Source: an uncultured Chloracidobacterium sp.
GTDB lineage: Bacteria; Acidobacteriota; Blastocatellia; Pyrinomonadales; Pyrinomonadaceae
Assembly (NCBI GenBank): GCA_936914845.1
Contig: CAKZGE010000020.1
Span: forward strand, 1 to 64,000
Length of the DNA: 64,000 nt
Direction of reading: 5' to 3'
Shown here: in pieces, positions 25,986 through 34,859 of the stretch
Numbering within the stretch: the first letter of the stretch is position 1
Layout of the letters: every line of letters starts with the position of its first letter
Program-made: the position numbers and the translations under genes
The notes under the pieces: generated by a model
Told to the model about the DNA's origin: nothing
Seen by the model: the letters and a program-made list of their open reading frames with translations, nothing else
The model's database searches: none

Positions 25986-27470
25986 CTATTTCGTATCAAG
26001 GCTCATGCCGCCCGGCAATATGTCGTCGATACTTCCCTTTTTTGAACGCTCCGGCGGATCAGAACGGTGAGCGACCACCTCATCGAAGACATAGGCGATC
26101 TCCCCGTGTTGAGATGTGTCCAGCCCGAGCAGCTCTTCGCTTTCGCTAACACGGATCCCGATCAATGCATCAACGATCTTCAGGATAACAAAGGTGCCGA
26201 CTCCGCCGAGGAACACGGAAACCCCAACACCGGCCAGTTGATTGACGATCTGCATTGAATTGCCGTCGATCGATCCGACCGGGTTCGCAATGCCGCTATC
26301 CGCCGTACCGAATATCGGGTTGATAGCAGCCGTCGCCAACACGCCGGTCAAGATCGCTCCGATGGCCCCGCCGAACCCGTGAATGCCGAAAACGTCCAAT
26401 GTATCGTCGTAACCGAACATTTTTTTCACCTCGACGACCATCAAATAACAGCCGGCACCGGCGATCGCTCCAATGAGCAATGCCGACATCGGTGTCACGA
26501 AACCGGCGGCCGGGGTGATCCCGACCAATCCCGCAACGGCACCGGATATGGCTCCGATGGCGGTAGGCTTTCCGTTCTTTGCCCAATCGATCACGATCCA
26601 GGCCATCATTGCCGCGGCCGCCGCGAAATGCGTCGTAACAAAAGCATTTGTTGCCAATGCACTTGCTGAAAGAGCACTGCCGGCATTGAATCCGAACCAA
26701 CCGAACCACAATAATGACGCTCCGATCAGGCTCAATACCGTATTATGCGGCGTGGTCGGTTCGTTTTTGTAATCGACCCGGCGGCCCAGATATAAAGCAC
26801 ACACTAAAGCCGAGACGCCCGAAGACAAATGCACGACCGAACCGCCGGCAAAATCCAGCGAAGGCACGGCACCGGCGCTTGCCGTCAGAAACCCGCCTTT
26901 TCCCCAGACCATGTGCGCCAGCGGATAATACACGACGAATGACCACAGCACGGTGAACATCATCTTCGCCGGAAATTTGATCCTTTCTGCAAATGCTCCC
27001 GTTATCAGGGCAGGTGTGATGATCGCGAACATCAACTGAAAGATCATAAACGTCTCTTGCGGAATGGTTGCGGCATAATCCGGGTTTGGCTCGCCGCCCA
27101 CACCGGCCAGAAATGTCATATCCAGCCCGCCGATGAACGCATTCCCTTCGGAAAAGACCAAGCTGTATCCGACGATCGCCCACAAGATCGTTGCAATGCC
27201 CACCGAGATCAAGCTTTTCAACATCGTCGAAATAACGTTCTTTTGTCTTACCAGCCCGCCATAAAATAGGGCCAATCCGGGGATCGTCATCAACAGCACC
27301 ATCGCCGAACATACAAGCACCCACGCATTATCAGCTGTTTGCTGTGAAGCCGCCGCGGCCGCCTCGAGTTTCGCGATCCGTTCCGCATCGCCCTGAGCCA
27401 ACACCGGCAACCCCGCCGCCGCAATAGCTGTCACAGCAGCCGCCATTCTTGTGATCTTATTTATTTTCAT
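25986..27470 (-). CDS. amt: Ammonium transporter
   Basis: An Amt/MEP/Rh-family channel of 494 residues for ammonium uptake across the inner membrane. A signal-like N-terminus (ITRMAAAVTAIAAAGLPVLAQ) and a short charged helix precede eleven membrane helices. Motifs include GLALFYGGLVRQKNV, FAERIKFPAKM, DFAGGSVVHLSSG with the pore His, and DVFGIHGFGGAIGAILTGV with the second His. The ATG at 27470 fits the signal sequence. A near-consensus sigma54 promoter lies 30 bases upstream, and a sigma54 activator is divergent from it. No glnB/glnK gene adjoins. Confidence 0.95.
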   Translation of the reverse strand: MKINKITRMAAAVTAIAAAGLPVLAQGDAERIAKLEAAAAASQQTADNAWVLVCSAMVLLMTIPGLALFYGGLVRQKNVISTMLKSLISVGIATILWAIVGYSLVFSEGNAFIGGLDMTFLAGVGGEPNPDYAATIPQETFMIFQLMFAIITPALITGAFAERIKFPAKMMFTVLWSFVVYYPLAHMVWGKGGFLTASAGAVPSLDFAGGSVVHLSSGVSALVCALYLGRRVDYKNEPTTPHNTVLSLIGASLLWFGWFGFNAGSALSASALATNAFVTTHFAAAAAMMAWIVIDWAKNGKPTAIGAISGAVAGLVGITPAAGFVTPMSALLIGAIAGAGCYLMVVEVKKMFGYDDTLDVFGIHGFGGAIGAILTGVLATAAINPIFGTADSGIANPVGSIDGNSMQIVNQLAGVGVSVFLGGVGTFVILKIVDALIGIRVSESEELLGLDTSQHGEIAYVFDEVVAHRSDPPERSKKGSIDDILPGGMSLDTK

Positions 27471-27499
27471 AGTTAGAAAAAGCGTTCCCGGAAATTTCA

Positions 27500-27516
27500 A
27501 GCAACCTCAGTGCCAG
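27500..27516 (-). promoter_or_regulatory. Sigma54 (-24/-12) promoter of amt
   Basis: Read on the minus strand the site is CTGGCACTGAGGTTGCT. It has the GG-N10-GC core, TGGCAC at -24 and TTGCT at -12; only the seventh position departs from the consensus. It ends 29 bases before the amt ATG. No clear NtrC or NifA upstream site was found between the divergent genes. Confidence 0.8.
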
Positions 27517-27627
27517 GTCGCAATGATCGCGTTTTCGGTGTATTTATGCCTCCCGTTCGCCGCTGTTCCTACGATTTTGTCGGAATCTCGGAAAACACCA
27601 TCGCTATTCGGCTCCATTTTCGACACA

Positions 27628-27656
27628 TTGACTTATATTTATTGGCATTTAATAAT
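27628..27656 (+). promoter_or_regulatory. Sigma70-type promoter of the sigma54 activator gene
   Basis: TTGACT at 27628-27633 and AATAAT at 27651-27656 are 17 bases apart, each matching five of six consensus positions. It would drive the activator and glnE with a leader near 47 bases. Confidence 0.65.
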
Positions 27657-27709
27657 CTTTTCTTTTATACTTGCAGGCGGCAAAGTAACGTCCTACAATT
27701 TTGAAGGAA

Positions 27710-29224
27710 ATGTCGTTCGATCCATTCACATGCGCTGCCTCTTTTGCGGAAATACTTTCCGCCCCGGATGGCCACGCTCAAAACCTGGCTTCATCGCTGT
27801 CTTATCTTACAAAAGAACTCAAAGCCATTCGGGCCTTTCTTTTGCGGTATGTTCGGGAAAAGGACGGCTTTACCGTGCTCGCAACCGCCGGATTTGACGC
27901 GCGGCTTTTTCGGACATTTGAGGCACGAATGGATTCCGGCGTTCTACAGCAGATACACATGTCTGCAAAACCGACAATTTTGACGGAAACGGACGACGCC
28001 GATTCCCTTTCATTCTTGTCGGAGAGCTCTCCAACGTGGACACTCTTGACCGTGCCTGTAGTCCACGGAGGGCAGAATGTTGGACTTTTAGGCGTGCAGG
28101 TTGCCGGCCGAGCGTCGCAGGCTGAAACCGATCATCTTCCGCTGCTGAGTCACATTGCCGCGTTTATCGGCCAAAGCCTGCGTGTGGAACACATCATCCA
28201 AAGCGAGCGCCGCCGCCTGCTTGAAGAAAACACACATCTTAAACAGGAATTGAAGGAAAAACACGAATTCTCGCATATTGTCGGAAATTCGGGGCCGATG
28301 AAGCTTGTTTATGATCAGGTTCGGCAGGTGGCACGGTCTAACGCAACGGTTCTTTTGCGGGGCGAAAGCGGAACGGGAAAAGAAATGATCGCCAACGCCA
28401 TTCATTACAACAGCCTTCGCAGCAAACGGCCGCTCGTCAAGATCAACTGTGCTGCTCTGCCCGAAACTTTGATCGAATCAGAGCTTTTCGGCCATGAAAA
28501 AGGAGCTTTTACCGGTGCCGGGCGTTTGCGCAAAGGCCGTTTTGAGCTTGCCGAAGGCGGGACGCTTTTTCTGGACGAGATCGGCGACATTCCGCCGCAG
28601 ATACAGGTCAAATTGCTGCGTGTTCTGCAGGAACGGGAATTTGAACGGCTCGGCGGCTCTCACCCGATCAAAGCAAATATAAGATTGATCGCCGCAACCA
28701 ATCGAAATTTGGAAGAAGCAATTGAAAAGAGCGAATTTCGCGAAGATCTCTATTACCGCTTAAATGTATTTTCAATCTTTTTACCGCCGCTCCGCGAACG
28801 TCGGTCGGATATATTGCTGCTGGCGGAACATTTTGTCGAAAAATATGAACGCGAACACGGCAAACGCGTCCGTCGTATTTCAACCCCGGCCATCGATATG
28901 TTGATGAGCTACCATTTTCCCGGCAACGTCCGCGAACTTGAGAATGCCATTGAACGGGCCGTGCTCGTCTGCGATTCCAACGTCATTCATGGCCATCACC
29001 TGCCGCCGACATTGCAGACGGCCGAGGTTTCCGGAACGGCAACGGACCTTTCCTTGACCGCCGCGGTCGAGAGTTTCGAGCAGAATCTTATTATTGATAC
29101 GCTGAAATCGAGCGGCGGAAATATTGCCAAAACAGCTCGCACGCTCGATTCGACCGAACGCATTCTGGGGTATAAAATACGGAAATACGGAATTGACGCC
29201 ACGCGTTTCAAACGTTCGATATGA
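27710..29224 (+). CDS. Sigma54-dependent transcriptional activator with GAF domain
   Basis: A 504-residue enhancer-binding protein. The N-terminal 170 residues look like a GAF domain. The AAA+ domain has Walker A GESGTGKE, the sigma54-contacting GAFTGA loop, Walker B GGTLFLDEIGDI and the RLNVFSIFLPPLRER sensor region. A Fis-type HTH (GGNIAKTARTLDSTERILGYKI) ends the protein. The layout resembles NifA. The ATG at 27710 is preceded by AAGGA; a TTG at 27701 is also possible. Being divergent from a sigma54-driven amt and overlapping glnE by four bases, it probably controls nitrogen assimilation. Confidence 0.9.
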   Translation: MSFDPFTCAASFAEILSAPDGHAQNLASSLSYLTKELKAIRAFLLRYVREKDGFTVLATAGFDARLFRTFEARMDSGVLQQIHMSAKPTILTETDDADSLSFLSESSPTWTLLTVPVVHGGQNVGLLGVQVAGRASQAETDHLPLLSHIAAFIGQSLRVEHIIQSERRRLLEENTHLKQELKEKHEFSHIVGNSGPMKLVYDQVRQVARSNATVLLRGESGTGKEMIANAIHYNSLRSKRPLVKINCAALPETLIESELFGHEKGAFTGAGRLRKGRFELAEGGTLFLDEIGDIPPQIQVKLLRVLQEREFERLGGSHPIKANIRLIAATNRNLEEAIEKSEFREDLYYRLNVFSIFLPPLRERRSDILLLAEHFVEKYEREHGKRVRRISTPAIDMLMSYHFPGNVRELENAIERAVLVCDSNVIHGHHLPPTLQTAEVSGTATDLSLTAAVESFEQNLIIDTLKSSGGNIAKTARTLDSTERILGYKIRKYGIDATRFKRSI

Positions 29225-31896
29225 TCGAAGATCTGATCAAGGGGTTGCCCGATCCGTCGGCTGCCGCCAGATTCTATCAAGAATTCAACGGCCGTCATGC
29301 GGCTTTGACCGCCCGGCTCGAAAGAAAAAAGGGACTGCTCAGCGATGCTCTGACCCTAGCCGCTTTCAGCCCCCTGCTGGCCACAACCATCATTCAGGAT
29401 CCCGAACATTTATGGTGGCTGGAACGCCGCCGTTTCGATTCCGGAATTCGCAGCAAAGATGAATTGCTGGAATCGCTTGCTCGTTTTTCGTTGACCAATT
29501 CCACTCTCGATCCGCAGATGCTGTTTACGCGGTTCCGCCGCCGGGAACTGCTGCGGATCTATCTGCGCGACATTCGCCGGCTGGCAACCGTAGCAGAGAT
29601 CACCGAAGAGCTTTCCAATCTCGCCGATGCCATATTGGAAAATGCTCTGCGGGCCGCCCGTCAGGAAATGGACAACCGGTTCGGTGCACCGCAGCAGACA
29701 GCGCAAGACGGGCGCACCGCCGCCGCAGACGTCGTGATAGTTTCGCTCGGCAAACTTGGTTCGAAAGAGCTGAATTATTCCTCTGACATCGATCTGCTGT
29801 TCATATATTCCGCCGAAGGCACTACCGGTGGTGGAACTCGCGGCAGTGTTTCGAATCGCGAATATTTTGCCAAACTTGCCGAATATGCGACAAAGCTCGT
29901 CGGTCAATCTGTCGGCGAAGGTGCTGCCTATCGCGTTGACCTGCGTCTGCGTCCCCACGGCCGCATCGGCTCGCTCGCTCTTTCGCTGGCCGATACCGCC
30001 AAATATTACAACGGCGAGGCGGCTCAATGGGAACGTCAAGTTCTGATCAGATCTCGGGCCAGTGCGGGCAGTGCCGAACTTTTCGCCGAGTTTTTTTCCG
30101 CTGTCGAATCTTCCGTTTTCGCCGCCGGATGTTCCGTCGAAGGATCGCTTCGCAACGTTCGGCTTTCAAAGGAAAAGATCGACCGCGAACACGGTTCCGG
30201 CAGCTCTTATAACGTCAAACTCGGCCGCGGCGGCATTCGCGAAATCGAGTTCATCGCCCAGGCTTTGCAGCTTGCCTATGGCGGACGCGACCGCTGGCTT
30301 CGGGCGCCGCATACTCTGATAAGTCTTTCCCGATTGGCCGACCGCGGCTGGATCCGGCGTCGTGAGGTGACGGAGCTTTCATCGGCATATGATCTTCTGC
30401 GGCGGCTGGAACATGTTCTTCAGATGGAACACGGCTTGCAAACCCACACTTTGCCGGTCAATGAAGAAAAACTAGCTCTTGTCGCCCGTCGCATGAATTT
30501 TGCCGAACCGTCCGCTTTTGCTTCCGAATTAGAACGACATACATCAAATGTTCGCCGCATTTTTGACCGCGTATTTATCGACCGGCCCGCAATCGATCCG
30601 CCGGAGCGTTCTGCGCCGCCGGAACTTTTGACGATCTCCGCACCCGCCGCCGCGACGGAAATTGGCAGCTCCGACATTCCGATCGCCGAAAAGATACGGG
30701 AATTTTCAACGCGCTTTGCGGCGATGCTCGATGCAGATCCCGAAGCAGCGGAACTTTTGCCGGACACCTCGGCTCAACCGCAAGAATTAAGCCACCGGCC
30801 GCTGCTTTCGCCGTCTCCCGATGCGGATCTGCCCGAGCAAATGGCCGCTCTTCGCAAGAAATGGTCACGGCTGATGTTGGAGATAGCGGCGTTCGATATT
30901 TCCGGCAGGCTTTCGCTGCGCGATTCGAAGAAAATGCAGACCCGTTTGGCAGAAGATTCCATCGCTGCGGCATTGGCAATTGCTCAGCTCGAAATGTCGC
31001 GACGCTTTCCTGAAACGGCACCCGTCGCGATCGGCGTCCTCGCTTTAGGAAAGCTCGGCAGCGGCGGCATGGACTACGGTTCAGATCTCGATCTCGTAAT
31101 AATTTACGACGATCTTCACGCGGGCCCGGGAAAAATGACGAACGCCGAATATACCAGCCGTTTGGCCGATATTTTTGTCGCTTCCCTTTCCAACATGACC
31201 CGCGAGGGCAGTCTTTACCGCGTCGATCGTCGCTTGCGGCCGCACGGGAGCAGCGGCCCCGGTGTTATCGGAGCATCTTCTTTCGCTTATTATATGAAGA
31301 ACGAAGCGGCGATCTGGGAATTGCTCGCTTACGTCAAGATCAGGGCGGTCGGCGGCGATATGGATCTGGCCGAACGTTCCGAAAAGGAAATTCGCACCAT
31401 CATTCATGAAAAAGCCGGCACCTTTTCCGTGGAAGAATTGCGGGAAGAGACGCTTCGGCTGCGGTTGCGGCTGGAACAGGAAAAAGCGGGCAATCTCCGC
31501 AAGCGTGAGATCGATATCAAATTCGGTGCCGGCGGAATGCTCGACGTCTATTTCGCAATCAGATTTCTGCAGCTTCGCGACAATATCCCCGATGCCGAAG
31601 GCGACCGTTCCAGCACCTTTGCCCTTGAAATGTTGGCAGATGCCGGATCGTTGTCTCGCCAGACGGCTGAGGCAATGATCGACGGATACGCTTTTCTGAT
31701 GGCTTTCGATCATTGTCTGCGTTTGATGTTGACCCGTTCGACCCGTGTGCCGCTCGCGAATAAAAAGGTGCTGTCCGCGACCGCTCTTCGGCTCGGCTTT
31801 GATTCGGTCGAAGCACTTTTTCGCTCGTTGAACCTGCATCGCCTCGCCATTCGCACGGGCTTTGACGAAGTTCTCCGGCCGCCGGCCGCCGCTTAG
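29221..31896 (+). CDS. glnE: Bifunctional glutamine synthetase adenylyltransferase/deadenylyltransferase
   Basis: An 891-residue enzyme that adds AMP to and removes AMP from glutamine synthetase. Two nucleotidyltransferase domains are seen: the N-terminal one with SLGKLGSKELNYSSDIDLLF and the C-terminal one with LGKLGSGGMDYGSDLDLV. Each is followed by a helical GlnD-type segment (RGGIREIEFIAQ and KFGAGGMLDVYFAIRFLQL). It is slightly shorter than the enterobacterial enzyme. The ATG overlaps the activator stop as ATGA, so the two are co-translated. This adds a post-translational layer to the nitrogen block. Confidence 0.93.
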   Translation: MIEDLIKGLPDPSAAARFYQEFNGRHAALTARLERKKGLLSDALTLAAFSPLLATTIIQDPEHLWWLERRRFDSGIRSKDELLESLARFSLTNSTLDPQMLFTRFRRRELLRIYLRDIRRLATVAEITEELSNLADAILENALRAARQEMDNRFGAPQQTAQDGRTAAADVVIVSLGKLGSKELNYSSDIDLLFIYSAEGTTGGGTRGSVSNREYFAKLAEYATKLVGQSVGEGAAYRVDLRLRPHGRIGSLALSLADTAKYYNGEAAQWERQVLIRSRASAGSAELFAEFFSAVESSVFAAGCSVEGSLRNVRLSKEKIDREHGSGSSYNVKLGRGGIREIEFIAQALQLAYGGRDRWLRAPHTLISLSRLADRGWIRRREVTELSSAYDLLRRLEHVLQMEHGLQTHTLPVNEEKLALVARRMNFAEPSAFASELERHTSNVRRIFDRVFIDRPAIDPPERSAPPELLTISAPAAATEIGSSDIPIAEKIREFSTRFAAMLDADPEAAELLPDTSAQPQELSHRPLLSPSPDADLPEQMAALRKKWSRLMLEIAAFDISGRLSLRDSKKMQTRLAEDSIAAALAIAQLEMSRRFPETAPVAIGVLALGKLGSGGMDYGSDLDLVIIYDDLHAGPGKMTNAEYTSRLADIFVASLSNMTREGSLYRVDRRLRPHGSSGPGVIGASSFAYYMKNEAAIWELLAYVKIRAVGGDMDLAERSEKEIRTIIHEKAGTFSVEELREETLRLRLRLEQEKAGNLRKREIDIKFGAGGMLDVYFAIRFLQLRDNIPDAEGDRSSTFALEMLADAGSLSRQTAEAMIDGYAFLMAFDHCLRLMLTRSTRVPLANKKVLSATALRLGFDSVEALFRSLNLHRLAIRTGFDEVLRPPAAA

Positions 31897-31949
31897 GCAT
31901 TTCGGCGACGGCATTGATTCTGTTAGAATTCTCACACGCCGGCCAAAAT

Positions 31950-32987
31950 ATGCACTTTCGCTCATCTATTCTCGTTCTACTTCTAGTCGCTGTCGCGGCC
32001 GCCAATATTTTTGCTCAGTCCGGCCGCCAAAAGCACTATTCAGAAGCTAAGATCTCGCAAAAGAGCGTTCAGCACTCTGACAATGAACCGGCCGATGATG
32101 TTATCCGCGTAGAGACCGATCTGGTCACGATTCCGGTTCGTCTTGCAACAAAAAAAGGCAGACCGGTGCCGGATGCTTTAAAAGATGAATTCTTTATCTT
32201 CGAGAACGGTGTTCAGCAGCAGATCGAATACTTCTACAACGAAGATCAGCCTTTCACCGTTGCTCTGATGCTGGATATGAGCTATTCCAGCGTTTTCAAG
32301 CTGGCCGACATCCAGGCAGCGGCAATGGCATTTACCCGACAGCTTCGTGAACAAGACAAGGTTCTCATCGTTTCTTTCGACGAAAAGATCCATTTTTTGT
32401 GTGAACCGACCAGCGACCGCCGCGTTCTTAAATTTGCGATCGAAGCGACCCGGATAGGTTCGGGGACGAGTTTCTACCGGGCCATTGACGAGGTTCTGGA
32501 AAAAAAGATGTCGCACATTGCCGGCCGGAAAGCGATCGTTATGTTAACAGACGGCGTTGACACGACCAGCGGCGATGTTCGCTCGGCCTCGCTGCTCGAC
32601 AGCTTTCAATCCGGCGGTACGCTTGTTTTTCCGATCCAATACAACACCTTTGACGATGTGCGTAAAAGCCGCCGCAACGATGCTCAGATCCGATTCGACG
32701 AAGACGATCGGCCATATATTTTCGAAGCCCCGCCCGTTCGCGGTGAACGCGAAGAGGACTATATCGAAGCGAAAGAATTTATGAATGCAGCAGCCGAGCG
32801 TTCCGGCGGGCGTCTCTACAAGGTGTCTTCGGCAACAAATCTTAACGAATCGTTCAAAAACATTGCCGATGCACTTCGCAAAACATACAGTTTAGGATAT
32901 TATCCTAGCGTTGAACGGCGGCCGGGTTCGGTCAACGAGATCAAAATACGCGTTATGCGGCCCGATCTTGAGGTCAAGCTTCGATAA
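31950..32987 (+). CDS. Secreted VWA-domain protein (acidobacterial type)
   Basis: A 345-residue exported protein. A signal peptide (SSILVLLLVAVAAANIFAQ) is followed by the strand pattern IRVETDLVTIPVRLATKKG and FENGVQQQIEYF, typical of the VWFA-related acidobacterial family. The VWA domain holds the metal-site motif MLDMSYSS and IVMLTDGVDTTSG. Such domains bind proteins or matrix via a metal ion; the partner here is unknown. The ATG at 31950 was chosen for the signal peptide; it sits 53 bases after glnE. Confidence 0.85.
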   Translation: MHFRSSILVLLLVAVAAANIFAQSGRQKHYSEAKISQKSVQHSDNEPADDVIRVETDLVTIPVRLATKKGRPVPDALKDEFFIFENGVQQQIEYFYNEDQPFTVALMLDMSYSSVFKLADIQAAAMAFTRQLREQDKVLIVSFDEKIHFLCEPTSDRRVLKFAIEATRIGSGTSFYRAIDEVLEKKMSHIAGRKAIVMLTDGVDTTSGDVRSASLLDSFQSGGTLVFPIQYNTFDDVRKSRRNDAQIRFDEDDRPYIFEAPPVRGEREEDYIEAKEFMNAAAERSGGRLYKVSSATNLNESFKNIADALRKTYSLGYYPSVERRPGSVNEIKIRVMRPDLEVKLR

Positions 32988-33088
32988 AATGAATATTTCG
33001 CAGCGGACCGACGAACTTTCGCCAACCCGTATTCAGCCTGAGGCCTGCACCCGGGCCCTGTTCTATTTAATTGTTCACAGGAGTTACC

Positions 33089-33964
33089 ATGAAGATCTTT
33101 AGAAACTCGATCGTGTTATCGATCGCTTTCCTTTGTTTTGCGGCCGTTTCGGTTTCGGCCCAAGATGTTATGACCAATGACGAGGTCATTTCCCTGACCA
33201 AAGCCGGGCTCAGCAGCGGAGTTATCGTCAGCAAGATCCGCGGTTCAAAGACCGATTTCGACCTTTCGACCGATTCGCTTATCAAATTGAAGCAGGCCGG
33301 CGTTTCCGACGACATCGTTTCCGCAATGCTTGACGCCAAGAACGGCAAAATGGCCGTAGCCGCCGGTTCCGGCAATGTGACGGGAGCTGCGGCGGGCGAT
33401 CCGAACGACCCGATGGCTAAGCACAATTTCGGCATTTATTTATACGAAGAGATCAACGGCCAGCGGAAAATGACCCAGCTCCAGCCAAATGTTTCGGCCC
33501 AAAACCGTACCGGCGGAAAGTTCACGAATTCCATCACACCCTTTGGCCTCGGCAAGATCAAAAAGAAAGCCAATCTGCCGGGACGTTCTGCTAATCTGCA
33601 GATCCAAGCGACCCAGCCGGTCTTTTATTTCTATCTCGATGCCACCAGCGGCGGGCTCAATACCACCAGCGGCATTCCTTCGACCCCAAACGAATTCACG
33701 CTTGTTGTTTTCAATCAGCGCAGCGACAACCGCGAAGTTACCATTTCGAAAGAAAATAATTGGGGCGGAAAAGGCGGCCTTTCAGATGAATACGTCGTGC
33801 CTTTCGACGCCGAAGATATGGGCAACGGCGTTTTCAAGATAACCCCTAAAACTCCGCTGAAAAAGGGCGAATACGGTTTTTATCTCGTAACTTCCGGCAC
33901 CTCGAACGCCGGCGACGCCATCGGTACCAAATTCTTCGATTTCGGCGTTACAATGACCCCGTAA
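33089..33964 (+). CDS. Secreted hypothetical protein
   Basis: A 291-residue exported protein with a signal peptide (IVLSIAFLCFAAVSVSAQ). The first mature part (MTNDEVISLTKAGLSSGVIV, then a KLKQAGVSDDIVSAML helix) is a paired-helix motif found in many acidobacterial secreted proteins. The rest is beta-rich and of unknown role, ending in a KKGEYGFYLVTSG strand. The ATG at 33089 has AGGAG seven bases upstream. A weak inverted repeat follows the stop near 33974 but lacks a clear T-run. Confidence 0.75.
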   Translation: MKIFRNSIVLSIAFLCFAAVSVSAQDVMTNDEVISLTKAGLSSGVIVSKIRGSKTDFDLSTDSLIKLKQAGVSDDIVSAMLDAKNGKMAVAAGSGNVTGAAAGDPNDPMAKHNFGIYLYEEINGQRKMTQLQPNVSAQNRTGGKFTNSITPFGLGKIKKKANLPGRSANLQIQATQPVFYFYLDATSGGLNTTSGIPSTPNEFTLVVFNQRSDNREVTISKENNWGGKGGLSDEYVVPFDAEDMGNGVFKITPKTPLKKGEYGFYLVTSGTSNAGDAIGTKFFDFGVTMTP

Positions 33965-34095
33965 TTTAATAAATGGCCGTTATTGGATCTTTCCGTTAAC
34001 GGTCGCTTCCCTTTCTTTAATATCTTTTTTTGTATTTAGCTCGGATGTTGCTTCCACACTTTAGGATCCGGCATTCCCAGCCCTCAAGGACATCT

Positions 34096-34566
34096 ATGAA
34101 ACTATTAACTTCCCTCTGTCTGATCGCGGCCGTTCTTATGGCAACGGTCGGCAATACCTATGCTCAAACTAATCGTTCATTTTGGATACATGCTCTTACG
34201 AATGAAGGGAAAAAGTCCAAAGAAGCTGCCGCAGCCATTCTCTTCGGCGAACAAAGCGTCCAAATAAAATCCAACAAAGCTGGTGTCTTGGATAAAACGT
34301 TTGTATATTCAGAGATCAAAGCTGTGGAATACTCATATTCCAAAAAGCCGTTACTATCGACCGGCGGAGCGGTCGCGATGGCGATCCTGACCGGGCTGGT
34401 TGTTGTTCCTTTTCTTCTCGTTAAGAAAAAGCAGCATTGGCTGACCGTCAGAGACGATAAAGATTACGTGGTCATGCGTTTGGACAAGAAAAATTACCGG
34501 CAGATCCAGTCGGAATTTGAGGTTAAAAATATCAAGGTAGAAACTATCTCTGAAGATAAGAAATGA
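34096..34566 (+). CDS. Hypothetical membrane protein
   Basis: A 156-residue protein with a signal peptide (LLTSLCLIAAVLMATVGNTYAQ) and a single later membrane helix (GGAVAMAILTGLVVVPFLLV). The first mature part reads like a small beta domain with a KTFVYSEIKAVEYSYSKKP strand pair, and the part after the helix is charged. This resembles PH-like membrane-anchored domains, but the resemblance is weak. AAGGA lies before the ATG at 34096. It converges with a small zinc-ribbon gene over a short inverted repeat (34567-34620). Confidence 0.65.
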   Translation: MKLLTSLCLIAAVLMATVGNTYAQTNRSFWIHALTNEGKKSKEAAAAILFGEQSVQIKSNKAGVLDKTFVYSEIKAVEYSYSKKPLLSTGGAVAMAILTGLVVVPFLLVKKKQHWLTVRDDKDYVVMRLDKKNYRQIQSEFEVKNIKVETISEDKK

Positions 34567-34628
34567 TCAAATTTCTAAATTTCGCCTTGATGGCGGCATT
34601 TACGAAATTTGTTTGATTCGGCGGCTAT

Positions 34629-34826
34629 TTAGGCGTTTTCTGTCGCATCAACCACCTCAAACCAGCACCGCACACAAAAGCGGTGCTTTTTTCTTTGCGT
34701 AAGCGGCCATTCCGCCGAGCCCGGCAGCCTTTCGGCCAACATCCGCTCTTCGCCGGTCAATTCCCGCCAAGTCTTCATCGGCCAACGCCCGCACCGCGGA
34801 CAGCCTCTAGTAGTTTCATTACTCAT
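34629..34826 (-). CDS. Small zinc-ribbon-like protein
   Basis: A 65-residue protein with two CxxC pairs, GCPRCGRWP near the N-terminus and RFCVRCWFEV near the C-terminus, separated by a helix (ELTGEERMLAERLPG). The four cysteines would bind one zinc ion. I do not know the family. It lies 33 bases downstream of hsdR on the same strand, so it could be read from the restriction operon or independently. Small size makes the call less certain, but the cysteine pattern and normal codon use favour a real gene. Confidence 0.55.
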   Translation of the reverse strand: MSNETTRGCPRCGRWPMKTWRELTGEERMLAERLPGSAEWPLTQRKKHRFCVRCWFEVVDATENA

Positions 34827-34859
34827 CTTTATGCGGTAGAAGTTTCAAAGCTACTAACA

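Noticed and set aside
33974..34020. Possible terminator after the secreted protein gene
   Set aside because: The stem is short with a mismatch, and the T-rich part is some distance away.
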